A stretch of 64,000 bases of DNA from Chryseobacterium sp. (GTDB lineage Bacteria; Bacteroidota; Bacteroidia; Flavobacteriales; Weeksellaceae), in the NCBI RefSeq assembly GCF_008014695.1, contig NZ_VOXE01000001.1:248001-312000 (forward strand), given 5' to 3'. Positions 51,783 to 59,446 of this stretch are shown here, in pieces. A model generated the notes under the pieces. That model searched no databases and was not told the DNA's origin. It saw nothing but the letters and a program-made list of their open reading frames with translations. The stretch's first letter is position 1. Every line of letters starts with the position of its first letter. The position numbers were made by a program, and so were the translations under genes.

Positions 51783-52295
51783 ATGAATATGAAGAAAATA
51801 ATAATTTCAGCGGCAGTAATGATTTCTGCAACGTTTTTTGGGCAGCGTGTCCAGAAAGGAGATTTGCAGTTGAATGCGGGTCTGGCTCTGCCTCACCGTT
51901 ATGCAGAAAATGTAGGTTTGTATGCCGGTTTGGATTATGGTGTATATAAAGATGTAACCGTAGGTATTGAAGCGCGTTTTGGAGATAAAGATTACGACAA
52001 TGATACCCGTGGCAGATGGCTCGGTGTAGGAGTAAACGGAAACTACCACTTCAATACGCTGATGAGCATACCCGATAACTTTGATTTTTATGCCGGTTTA
52101 ACAGTGGGATTCAATTCCTTCAATTTCGATCATCCGAACAATCCTAATTACCATGATCCTTACAAGTCGGAACCCGGAGTTTCAGCACAGGTGGGCGGTC
52201 GATATTATTTCAGCAATAATTTCGGCATCAATGCTGAAGCCAATGCAGGAGGCGTCTTTAACGGCGGAAAAATAGGGATTTCCTATAAATTTTAA
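51783..52295 (+). CDS. Small outer-membrane beta-barrel protein 1
   Basis: A 170-residue protein with signal peptide (MNMKKIIISAAVMISATFFGQ) and about eight alternating amphipathic beta strands rich in Gly/Tyr/Phe, ending in GKIGISYKF; a terminal Phe is the usual signature for BAM-dependent insertion. Belongs to the broad small OMP barrel group of Bacteroidota. Its function is unknown. It starts a row of four barrel genes. ATG 51789 is an alternative start. Confidence 0.78.
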   Translation: MNMKKIIISAAVMISATFFGQRVQKGDLQLNAGLALPHRYAENVGLYAGLDYGVYKDVTVGIEARFGDKDYDNDTRGRWLGVGVNGNYHFNTLMSIPDNFDFYAGLTVGFNSFNFDHPNNPNYHDPYKSEPGVSAQVGGRYYFSNNFGINAEANAGGVFNGGKIGISYKF

Positions 52296-52396
52296 AAACT
52301 TTTTACAATTCATCTGCTCTTTTAAAAATGCAATTATAATTGGGCAGTGTATGATAATAACCATAACTGAAAACTTTTTTAACTAAAATATAAAAC

Positions 52397-52966
52397 ATGA
52401 AAAAATTATTATTGGTGGGTGCTTTGGCACTGTTTGGAGCGGTAAACGCCCAGGAAAATTCAATCAAGGTTAATCCAGCGGCATTGTTAGGAGGTTCTGA
52501 CCTTATTACCTTCGAACACAAATTGGGAGATAATTTTTCCGGCGTTATCGGCGCTGGTTACGGAGGCTTTAAGTTCGGGAGTAACAAATACACCACTTAT
52601 GGCGGAGGTTTACAGGGACGTTACTATTTTGATGAGGCCATGACCGGTTTCTATGGTGCCGCAGTGGCAGATTATACAGCAGGAAAAGTGAAAATTGAAA
52701 ATTCCTTTTCTTTTAGTATGGATCCCTCAATGCCAACTGAAACCCAGTCAGCTGAAGCCGATATCTCAGCAATCGGGGGTGGTTTAAGAGCAGGTTACCA
52801 GTGGATTTTTGATTCAGGTATTACATTGGACATCAACTTGGGTGCTTCTTACAAATCTTTCAAATATAAGTGGAACAACGCAGCTGATGAAACTTTTTAT
52901 GGTGATAACCTTAAAGCAAGCGGAGTTTTACCAACAGGTTCATTAGGAATTGGTTACTCTTTCTAA
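52397..52966 (+). CDS. Small outer-membrane beta-barrel protein 2
   Basis: A 189-residue barrel with signal peptide MKKLLLVGALALFGAVNAQ, mature strands such as FSGVIGAGYGGFKFGSNKY and GGLRAGYQWIFDSGITLDIN, and a C-terminal SLGIGYSF. The signal peptide is nearly identical to that of the next barrel gene while the mature parts differ, suggesting duplication followed by divergence or exchange of the mature region. Followed by a terminator. Confidence 0.78.
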   Translation: MKKLLLVGALALFGAVNAQENSIKVNPAALLGGSDLITFEHKLGDNFSGVIGAGYGGFKFGSNKYTTYGGGLQGRYYFDEAMTGFYGAAVADYTAGKVKIENSFSFSMDPSMPTETQSAEADISAIGGGLRAGYQWIFDSGITLDINLGASYKSFKYKWNNAADETFYGDNLKASGVLPTGSLGIGYSF

Positions 52967-52990
52967 TCAAAGTTCAAATAAAAACACTAA

Positions 52991-53017
52991 ATCCTGCAGC
53001 AATGCAGGATTTTTTTA
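52991..53017 (+). terminator. Terminator after barrel protein 2
   Basis: Stem ATCCTGCA / TGCAGGAT, loop GCAA, followed by seven Ts. Confidence 0.88.
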
Positions 53018-53040
53018 TGATAAAAATCATTTCCAAGGTT

Positions 53041-53071
53041 TTTGTACAATTCATCCTTATTTTTAATTTTG
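53041..53071 (+). promoter_or_regulatory. Promoter of barrel protein 3
   Basis: TTTG at 53041-53044 and TAATTTTG at 53064-53071 with a 19-bp spacer, the same geometry as the barrel 1 promoter; the ATG is 28 bp downstream. Confidence 0.75.
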
Positions 53072-53099
53072 CGCTCGTTTAATTTAAAAAACAATAAAC

Positions 53100-53660
53100 A
53101 TGAAAAAATTATTTTTAGTAGGTGCTTTGACACTTTTTGGAGCTGTGAACGCTCAGACTTTTGGTTTGAAAGCCGGGGTTAACGTTTCTTCAGTATCAAA
53201 CTTTGCCCAATCCAAATCTAAAATAGGTTTCAACGGTGGTGTATTTATGAACGCGCCGCTAGCTGCGAGCTTCAGCATTCAGCCTGAAATTATTTACAGC
53301 GGAAAAGGAGCAAAGTATGACGGCGTAGTGGAAGTAGACATGAATCTTGATTATATTTCTGTTCCCGTGATGTTCCAGTATAACGCAACTCCTAAATTTT
53401 ATTTTGAAGCAGGACCGGAATTCAGCTTCTTAATGAGCGGTAAATTAAAAGGAGAAGGTGAAAGTGTTGATCTTAAAGATGATTTGAACTCATTCGATTT
53501 TGGTATCGGATTGGGATTAGGATATTTTTTCACCCCTAACTTCGGTATTAACGCAAGATATGTTTCAGGAATTACAGGCATCATCAAAGATAACCCAAAT
53601 GATGAAGCGTCTAAAAATAACGTATTCCAGATTGGATTAGCGTACAAATTCAGCAAATAA
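53100..53660 (+). CDS. Small outer-membrane beta-barrel protein 3 (PorT-like)
   Basis: A 186-residue protein with signal peptide MKKLFLVGALTLFGAVNAQ and a barrel of the OMP_b-brl_2/PorT-like type: FGLKAGVNVSSVSNF, FSIQPEIIYSGKGAKYD, YISVPVMFQYNATPKFYFEA, GPEFSFLMSG and a final FQIGLAYKFSK. The GLKAG.N and PE..Y..KG strands are characteristic of this family. Flanked by its own promoter and terminator. Confidence 0.85.
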   Translation: MKKLFLVGALTLFGAVNAQTFGLKAGVNVSSVSNFAQSKSKIGFNGGVFMNAPLAASFSIQPEIIYSGKGAKYDGVVEVDMNLDYISVPVMFQYNATPKFYFEAGPEFSFLMSGKLKGEGESVDLKDDLNSFDFGIGLGLGYFFTPNFGINARYVSGITGIIKDNPNDEASKNNVFQIGLAYKFSK

Positions 53661-53674
53661 TCTGAATTTTATTA

Positions 53675-53704
53675 AAAATCCCGCTATTACGCGGGATTTT
53701 TTTT
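53675..53704 (+). terminator. Terminator after barrel protein 3
   Basis: Stem AAAATCCCGC / GCGGGATTTT, loop TATTAC, followed by further Ts. Confidence 0.88.
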
Positions 53705-53715
53705 ATTAATTTCTT

Positions 53716-53745
53716 GTTTTTTAACATTAATTAACAGTATTTTAG
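53716..53745 (+). promoter_or_regulatory. Weak promoter of barrel protein 4
   Basis: TTG ends at 53716 and TATTTTAG (53738-53745, one mismatch to TAnnTTTG) follows after 21 bp; the ATG is 19 bp further on. Confidence 0.4.
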
Positions 53746-53764
53746 CCAATTAAAAATTAAAACT

Positions 53765-54445
53765 ATGAAAAATTTATGGATCGCAGCATCTCTGCTGTTT
53801 TGCACTGCAGCTTCTGCACAAACCACTTATGGACTGAAGGCAGGTTATGCCAGTTCTTCATTCGCATCTGATGAAATGAGTGAATTCGAAGGAATCGACA
53901 TGAATCTGAAATCCCGTTCTGGGTACTATGTAGGTGGGTTTGTAGAACATAAACTTAACGAGAAATTTGCTTTACAGGCAGATGTTCAATATGCGAGTTT
54001 AGGTGGAAAAATGACAGGAGGTTATGACGATGGAACTCTAAATTTTACTTTGGACACTGATATTGCCGTAAACCAAATTCTAATTCCGGTCTCAGCGAAG
54101 TATTATGTAACCCCTTCGTTCTCGCTTTCGGCAGGACCTTTTGTTGGATTCCGCACTTCTACAAAAGTGGAAATGTCTATTAAAGATACCAATATCCCGG
54201 CTGAGTTTATTTCAGAAATCGAAGGTGAGTTTACTGCATTGGAGAATGAAATGGAAAAATCATTGGAGGAGAATATGAAGTCAACCAATTTTGGGGTGCA
54301 CGTAGGCGGACAATATACCTTCTACAAAGGACTTTTTGCAGAAGCAAGATATAACATCGGCCTAAGCAATTTAGAAGAAAGTTCTGCTTCGGATTCAAAA
54401 ACAACAATGAGTTATTTGCAGATAGGTTTGGGATATACTTTCTAG
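53765..54445 (+). CDS. Small outer-membrane beta-barrel protein 4
   Basis: A 226-residue protein with signal peptide (MKNLWIAASLLFCTAASAQ) and the PorT-like strand series TYGLKAGYASSSFAS, KFALQADVQYASLGGKM, QILIPVSAKYYVTPSFSLSA, GPFVGFRTS, and a final YLQIGLGYTF. A polar, helical insertion of about 35 residues (EFISEIEGEFTALENEMEKS) interrupts the barrel between strands and may be an exposed loop. Same family as barrel 3. Confidence 0.84.
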   Translation: MKNLWIAASLLFCTAASAQTTYGLKAGYASSSFASDEMSEFEGIDMNLKSRSGYYVGGFVEHKLNEKFALQADVQYASLGGKMTGGYDDGTLNFTLDTDIAVNQILIPVSAKYYVTPSFSLSAGPFVGFRTSTKVEMSIKDTNIPAEFISEIEGEFTALENEMEKSLEENMKSTNFGVHVGGQYTFYKGLFAEARYNIGLSNLEESSASDSKTTMSYLQIGLGYTF

Positions 54446-54487
54446 TTCCTTGGTTTGAAATGACGAGATTATGTCTCAGAGATTATA

Positions 54488-54520
54488 AAAAAATCCCGGA
54501 TCAATTGATTCGGGATTTTT
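54488..54520. terminator. Bidirectional terminator between barrel 4 and ffh
   Basis: Stem AAATCCCG / CGGGATTT extended by the inner palindrome ATCAATTGAT, with A-run on the left and T-run on the right, between convergent genes. Confidence 0.85.
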
Positions 54521-54543
54521 AATTAAGTATAATTTCTCAAATT

Positions 54544-55911
54544 TTATTTTCCGAAAAGGTTACCGCCCATTCCCGGAACTTTCGGCATTCCTTTGCTCAT
54601 CATCTCCATCATCTGTTTTCCCTGAGGTCCCTGCATCATTTTCATCATTTTGCCCATCTGTTCAAACTGTTTCATCAGCGCGTTCACGTCTTCAATTTTT
54701 CTACCGGCGCCTTTGGCAATCCTGCTTTTTCGCTGGGTATTGATGATCGAAGGTCTTCTTCTTTCATCCGGAGTCATCGAATAAATAATGGCTTCAATAT
54801 GTTTAAAGGCATCGTCCTGAATGTCCACGTCTTTCATGGCTTTTCCAACTCCGGGAATCATGCCCATCAGATCCTTCATATTTCCCATTTTTTTGATCTG
54901 GTTGATCTGTTTCAGGAAATCATCGAAACCGAACTCATTTTTGGCAATTTTTTTATGGAGTTTTTTGGCTTCCTCTTCATCAAACTGTTCCTGAGCTCTT
55001 TCAACCAAAGAAACAACATCTCCCATTCCGAGGATCCGGTCTGCCATTCTTTCCGGATAGAAAACGTCCAGCGCTTCCATTTTTTCCCCGGTCGAAATGA
55101 ATTTAATCGGTTTTTCAACCACCGAACGGATCGTTAAAGCCGCTCCACCTCTTGTATCACCGTCAAGTTTTGTCAAAACAACGCCATCGAAATTCAAAGC
55201 CTCGTTGAAGGTTTTTGCAGTATTCACGGCATCCTGACCGGTCATTGAATCGACCACAAAAAGCGTTTCATCGGGTTTGATGAAATAATGAACCGATTTG
55301 ATCTCATTCATCATCTGCTCATCAATCGCCAAACGTCCGGCTGTATCCACAATCACGACATCGTGGCCGTTTTCTTTTGCGAATTTCACCGCATTTTCAG
55401 CGATCGAGGAAGGGTTTAAAGCGCCCTCTTCGGTATAGACAGGAATTCCGGTCTGTTGGCCGAGGATTTTCAGCTGTTCAATTGCGGCCGGTCTGTAAAC
55501 GTCGCAGGCTACCAGTAAAGGTTTTTTATTTTTTTTCTGTTTTAGATAATTTGCGAGTTTTCCGGAAAAAGTAGTCTTTCCAGAACCCTGAAGTCCCGCG
55601 ATAAGAATAACGCTCGGTTTTCCCGAAAGATTGATGCCTTCATGCGTTCCGCCCATCAGATCTACCAGTTCGTCGTGAACGATTTTCGTCATGAGCTGTC
55701 CCGGCGTCAGACTGGTGAGAACATTCTGTCCCAAAGCTTTATCCTGAACCCTTTTGGTCAAATCTTTCGCCACCTTGTAATTCACATCGGCGTCAACAAG
55801 TGCACGGCGGATTTCCTTTACCGTTTCCGCAATATTGATTTCGGTGATTTTCCCGCGCCCTGAGATGTTGTGAAGCGCTTTATCTAACTTATCCTGTAAA
55901 CTGTTGAACAT
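54544..55911 (-). CDS. ffh: Signal recognition particle protein
   Basis: SRP54 GTPase that targets membrane and secretory proteins to FtsY. The 455-residue product has the N domain, G domain with G1 GLQGSGKTTFSGKLA, VACDVYRPAAIEQL, VIVDTAGRLAID, LTKLDGDTRGGAALTI, and the methionine-rich M domain (MKQFEQMGKMMKMMQGPQG, near the end) that binds 4.5S RNA and signal peptides. Length is typical. No 4.5S RNA gene was recognised nearby. The -7 box lies at 55939-55932. Confidence 0.96.
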   Translation of the reverse strand: MFNSLQDKLDKALHNISGRGKITEINIAETVKEIRRALVDADVNYKVAKDLTKRVQDKALGQNVLTSLTPGQLMTKIVHDELVDLMGGTHEGINLSGKPSVILIAGLQGSGKTTFSGKLANYLKQKKNKKPLLVACDVYRPAAIEQLKILGQQTGIPVYTEEGALNPSSIAENAVKFAKENGHDVVIVDTAGRLAIDEQMMNEIKSVHYFIKPDETLFVVDSMTGQDAVNTAKTFNEALNFDGVVLTKLDGDTRGGAALTIRSVVEKPIKFISTGEKMEALDVFYPERMADRILGMGDVVSLVERAQEQFDEEEAKKLHKKIAKNEFGFDDFLKQINQIKKMGNMKDLMGMIPGVGKAMKDVDIQDDAFKHIEAIIYSMTPDERRRPSIINTQRKSRIAKGAGRKIEDVNALMKQFEQMGKMMKMMQGPQGKQMMEMMSKGMPKVPGMGGNLFGK

Positions 55912-55931
55912 AATTTTTTAGTAATGATCTG

Positions 55932-55939
55932 CAAAAATA
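55932..55939 (-). promoter_or_regulatory. -7 box of ffh
   Basis: On the minus strand TATTTTTG at 55939-55932 fits TAnnTTTG, 20 bp before the ATG. Confidence 0.55.
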
Positions 55940-56023
55940 AGGATTTTTTATTTTTTAAATTCATTTTGTTGTATTTTACTTCATCAGCACCTCAATCATC
56001 TTTAATCAAACCTGCAAAAAACA

Positions 56024-56031
56024 TATCTTTG
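56024..56031 (+). promoter_or_regulatory. -7 box of the atp operon
   Basis: TATCTTTG fits TAnnTTTG, 13 bp before the atpZ ATG; divergent from the ffh box. Confidence 0.6.
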
Positions 56032-56044
56032 TGAAAATATTAAG

Positions 56045-56371
56045 ATGCCCGAAAAAAACACTGAAGAGCAGGATTTCAGTCAGGAAGACGAAAAAAAGTT
56101 TGCGAAAAACGGCCTTCGACAGTACGGCGTGTATTCCGCAATTGTTTTTCAGTTGCTTGCAACGATGGGACTTTCGTTCTGGGGCGGAAAAAAGCTGAAC
56201 GACTACTTTGAAATCGACAGCAACCTTTTAACCATAGGCATCGGCTTTCTGGGGATGGGACTGGCTTTTTACAGCCTGCTGCGGCAGCTGAAAAAAGTGC
56301 AGGGCGAGGACCAACCTGCTTTGCCAAAAAATACAGCCCCAAAAAATGGAGGCTCCGGAACTTCTTCTTAA
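56045..56371 (+). CDS. AtpZ/AtpI-like F0 accessory protein
   Basis: A 108-residue protein with two transmembrane helices (YSAIVFQLLATMGLSFWGGK and LLTIGIGFLGMGLAFYSLLR) joined by a short loop, the layout of AtpI/AtpZ proteins encoded at the head of atp operons, which help c-ring assembly or bind Mg/Ca. The C-terminus is a polar tail. Its 3' end overlaps the opening of the next frame, but the likely start of the next gene (56388) lies 17 bp beyond the stop. Confidence 0.8.
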   Translation: MPEKNTEEQDFSQEDEKKFAKNGLRQYGVYSAIVFQLLATMGLSFWGGKKLNDYFEIDSNLLTIGIGFLGMGLAFYSLLRQLKKVQGEDQPALPKNTAPKNGGSGTSS

Positions 56372-56387
56372 AAATAAACGCACCGCT

Positions 56388-56786
56388 ATGAAAATGAAAA
56401 ATACCACCCTTTATATCATCCTTTATTTTGTCATGTTTTTTGTCCACTTTGGGATCTGGCAGATATTGGAAATCGGTTTTGAGACCACTTTTATCAAATA
56501 TTACCTCTTTCTTACGGTGCTTTTCACGATGGTGATTACCATCCTCTCGCTTATCAAAAAAATCTATCCCACTTACATCGGTTTTGCCTTTATGGGACTG
56601 GTCATGTTTAAGCTCATGATCATGTTTCTGATTATGAAAAAGCTTAATTTGAGCGAAGTCCCGAACTATAAGGTTCATTTTATCATTCCTTACCTGATTT
56701 CACTGGTCATCGAGACGCTGTATTCGGTGAAACTGATCCAGCGGGAAGATGCCCAAGAAAGCCCAAAAGATGAAAAATATCAGTAA
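56388..56786 (+). CDS. Four-helix membrane protein in the atp operon
   Basis: A 132-residue membrane protein with about four hydrophobic segments: TLYIILYFVMFFVHFGIWQI, YYLFLTVLFTMVITILSLI, IGFAFMGLVMFKLMIMFLIM and HFIIPYLISLVIETLYSVKL. It occupies the place where other bacteria have AtpI or AtpR; I recall similar flavobacterial proteins (possibly DUF6168) in this position but cannot confirm. Start ATG 56388 is preferred over 56346 because it begins directly before the first helix. Confidence 0.65.
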   Translation: MKMKNTTLYIILYFVMFFVHFGIWQILEIGFETTFIKYYLFLTVLFTMVITILSLIKKIYPTYIGFAFMGLVMFKLMIMFLIMKKLNLSEVPNYKVHFIIPYLISLVIETLYSVKLIQREDAQESPKDEKYQ

Positions 56787-56817
56787 AAATTGATTTTTAT
56801 ATTATGATTATTTGTTC

Positions 56818-56825
56818 TATTTTTG
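56818..56825 (+). promoter_or_regulatory. Internal -7 box before atpB
   Basis: TATTTTTG fits TAnnTTTG, 25 bp before atpB ATG 56851 and downstream of the in-frame start at 56812, which it excludes for this promoter. Confidence 0.5.
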
Positions 56826-56850
56826 CAAAACTTTAAAACAAGATATCTCA

Positions 56851-58005
56851 ATGCTGAAAAGAGTAGTACTTCTAATAGGATTTTTATCGACATTTTCTAC
56901 ATCGTTCGCACAGCACGGAACTGCGGTTACTGCTGAGCATGCCAACGGAACAGAAATTTCGGCACCCGTTTCAGAGCAGGAAAAAATTAAAACTGAAAAT
57001 AAAAGTTTTATCGATCATCACCTTCTTGATGGGCACAGCTTTGATATCATGGTGGCAAAAAATGCCGACGGTACCGAAAAACACATCGGATTTCCGCTTC
57101 CTGTGATGTTTTACGATCAAGCCAACGGTTTTCATTCTTTCATGAGTTCTGAATTTCACCACGGTGCAGAAATGAAAGATGCGCATGGTACAAAATATAA
57201 TGTGATTGAAAGCAAAGGTGCTCATTACGCACTTTACCATGAGAAGATCTTAAAAACTGACGCAAACGGAACACTTCAGCTGAACAAAGACGGTCACGCT
57301 GAAAACGAAAAAGTTCTGGACCTTTCCATCACCAAAAGTGTGCTGATGATCATCCTGACAGGATTACTGATGATATGGATCTTCGGTTCCATGGCCAGAA
57401 ACTATAAAAAATCGCTGGTTCCTACGGGAGCGGGGAAACTCCTCGAACCCTTGGTGCTTTTTGTGAGAGATGAAATTGCAAAGCCGAACATCGGCCCCAA
57501 ATACAAAAAATACATGGGTTATTTGTTAACCGTATTTTTCTTTATCCTTTTCCTGAATATTTTCGGATTGATGCCCTTCGGAATTAATGTGACCGGAAAC
57601 ATCGCCATTACCCTTGCGCTGGCCACAATCACCTTTTTTGTGACCCAGTTTACAGCAAATAAAAATTACTGGCAGCACATTTTCTGGATGCCGGGATTGC
57701 CTTGGCCAATGAAGATCGTCATGATGCCTATTGAAATTATCGGGGTATTCATCAAGCCTTTTTCCCTCCTTATCCGTTTGTTTGCAAACATGTCGGCAGG
57801 GCACATCATCATCATGAGCTTAATTGCACTCATCTATTATTTCCAGAATGTGATCGCTGGAGTGGCTTTCCCATTCCTGACCTTCGTTCTGTATTTACTG
57901 GAAGTGCTGGTCGCGTTTTTACAGGCGTATATCTTCACCATGCTTTCAGCAGTATATTTTGGAATGGCGAATGAGGAACATCACCACGAAGAAGCTCATC
58001 ATTAA
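56851..58005 (+). CDS. atpB: ATP synthase subunit a with N-terminal exported extension
   Basis: F0 subunit a, the stator half-channel for protons. The 384-residue protein has a signal-peptide-like start (MLKRVVLLIGFLSTFSTSFA, then QHG), a roughly 130-residue polar, His-rich presumed periplasmic part (e.g. FHHGAEMKDAHGTKYN), then the usual helices with the essential Arg region in FSLLIRLFANMSAGHIIIM and a C-terminal helix FLQAYIFTMLSAVYFGMA; the tail is HHHEEAHH. The long N-terminal part is much larger than in E. coli. Start 56851 is chosen from the signal peptide. Confidence 0.92.
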   Translation: MLKRVVLLIGFLSTFSTSFAQHGTAVTAEHANGTEISAPVSEQEKIKTENKSFIDHHLLDGHSFDIMVAKNADGTEKHIGFPLPVMFYDQANGFHSFMSSEFHHGAEMKDAHGTKYNVIESKGAHYALYHEKILKTDANGTLQLNKDGHAENEKVLDLSITKSVLMIILTGLLMIWIFGSMARNYKKSLVPTGAGKLLEPLVLFVRDEIAKPNIGPKYKKYMGYLLTVFFFILFLNIFGLMPFGINVTGNIAITLALATITFFVTQFTANKNYWQHIFWMPGLPWPMKIVMMPIEIIGVFIKPFSLLIRLFANMSAGHIIIMSLIALIYYFQNVIAGVAFPFLTFVLYLLEVLVAFLQAYIFTMLSAVYFGMANEEHHHEEAHH

Positions 58006-58094
58006 TTGAGAGCCAAGTAGAAAGAGCTAAGTAAAAAGAAACAAGTTCAAGTTGAACTTCATTAAACAGAACTAATTTTTTAAAATTATATATT

Positions 58095-58292
58095 ATGCAA
58101 GAAATGCCAAAAATCATCGGTGCAGGTTTAGTAGTAATCGGAACAGGAATCGGTATCGGTAAAATCGGTGCTGCTGCCTTGGAAGGTATGGCTAGACAAC
58201 CAGAACAAGCTGGTAAACTTCAAACGGCGATGTTGATCGCTGCAGCCCTTGTAGAAGGAGTTGCTTTTGCTGCATTGTTTGCAGTAAACTAA
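58095..58292 (+). CDS. atpE: ATP synthase subunit c
   Basis: A 65-residue proteolipid hairpin: helix 1 GAGLVVIGTGIGIGKIGAAA, the polar loop ARQPEQ, and helix 2 with the ion-binding carboxylate in AALVEGVAFAALF. The residue after the Glu is Gly; Na-type c subunits usually have Ser/Thr there and a Gln in helix 1, so protons are the more likely ion. ATG 58104 is an alternative start. Confidence 0.95.
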   Translation: MQEMPKIIGAGLVVIGTGIGIGKIGAAALEGMARQPEQAGKLQTAMLIAAALVEGVAFAALFAVN

Positions 58293-58390
58293 GAAGCTGC
58301 AAAACAATATCACTTGCCGGGAACGGTTGGTTACGGCAGGTGATTTTTTAAAAAATTAAAAATTAATTACAATATTTTATTATAACTCTT

Positions 58391-58888
58391 ATGGGATTAT
58401 TAGAAAATTTTTCATCAGGTTTATTCATCATTCAGACGGTGATCTTTTTGGTCTTGCTTTTTGTTCTGAGAAAGTTCGCCTGGAAGCCGATCATGGATGC
58501 TGTTAACGAGAGAGAAGTAACCATCGTTGATTCCCTGAATCAGGCCAAACTTGCTAAGCAGGAAGTTTTAAACCTGAAAGCCGAAAATGAGAATATTATC
58601 CGTGAAGCGAAAGTAGAGCGCGATAATATCCTGAAAGAAGCACGGGAAATCAAGGACAGAATTGTTGGTGAAGCGAAAGATCTTGCAAAAGTTGAAGGCG
58701 ACAAAATGATTGCGCAGGCAAGACAGGCCATTCAGGCTGAAAAATCTGCTGCAATGTCCGATATTAAAAACCAAATCGGTTCTTTGTCGGTAAGCATCGC
58801 AGAATCCATCCTGAGACAGAAGCTTGATAACGACGGTGCTCAAAATGCTTTGGTAGAGAATATTCTTAACAAATCTAATTTGAACTAA
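58391..58888 (+). CDS. atpF: ATP synthase subunit b
   Basis: A 165-residue stator protein: one N-terminal membrane helix (GLFIIQTVIFLVLLFVLRKF) with KFAWKPIMDAV, then a long charged coiled helix (EREVTIVDSLNQAKLAKQEV...AIQAEKSAAMSDIKNQIG). Its stop (58886-58888) abuts the atpH ATG at 58889 with no gap. Confidence 0.95.
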   Translation: MGLLENFSSGLFIIQTVIFLVLLFVLRKFAWKPIMDAVNEREVTIVDSLNQAKLAKQEVLNLKAENENIIREAKVERDNILKEAREIKDRIVGEAKDLAKVEGDKMIAQARQAIQAEKSAAMSDIKNQIGSLSVSIAESILRQKLDNDGAQNALVENILNKSNLN

Positions 58889-59428
58889 ATGCTTACAAGT
58901 AAAGTAGCAAAAAGATACGCGCAGGGTCTGCTTAATTTCACTCAGGAATCCGGGAAAACCGATTCTGTGTACAGTGAAATGGCTGATATTGTGAAAACCA
59001 TTGAAAAATCCAAGGAACTGCAGAATTTTTTCGCTTCCCCGGTAATCGATACAAAGAAGAAGATCAGCATCGCGATGGAGATCTTTAGAAGCTTTTCACC
59101 CATAGCTCAGAACATGATCCAGTTGGTCATCAAACAGGGTCGCGAAAGCCAAATGCAGAATATTGCTCAGGAATTCATCAATAAAGTGGAGGATATTAAC
59201 GGGGTTCAGCGAATCACCTTAACTTCCGCATCATCACTGTCTGAAGGAAATATCCAGAATATTCTGAAATCTTCTTCCCTGGTGAACCACGACAATAAAT
59301 TTGACGTGAAAACCATCATCAACCCTAAAATTTTAGGAGGATATGTTTTAAGAGTCGGTGACCAGCAGATTGATGCTTCGGTACGGTCCAAACTGACGCA
59401 GCTTAAAAAAGAATTTCAATTAAATTAA
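58889..59428 (+). CDS. atpH: ATP synthase subunit delta
   Basis: A 179-residue F1 delta (OSCP) that joins the b stalk to the alpha3beta3 head: VAKRYAQGLLNFTQESGKTD, LQNFFASPVIDTKKK and the C-terminal ILGGYVLRVGDQQIDASVRS signature. Directly follows atpF and precedes atpA by 18 bp. Confidence 0.95.
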   Translation: MLTSKVAKRYAQGLLNFTQESGKTDSVYSEMADIVKTIEKSKELQNFFASPVIDTKKKISIAMEIFRSFSPIAQNMIQLVIKQGRESQMQNIAQEFINKVEDINGVQRITLTSASSLSEGNIQNILKSSSLVNHDNKFDVKTIINPKILGGYVLRVGDQQIDASVRSKLTQLKKEFQLN

Positions 59429-59446
59429 GACAAAAACAACCATAAA

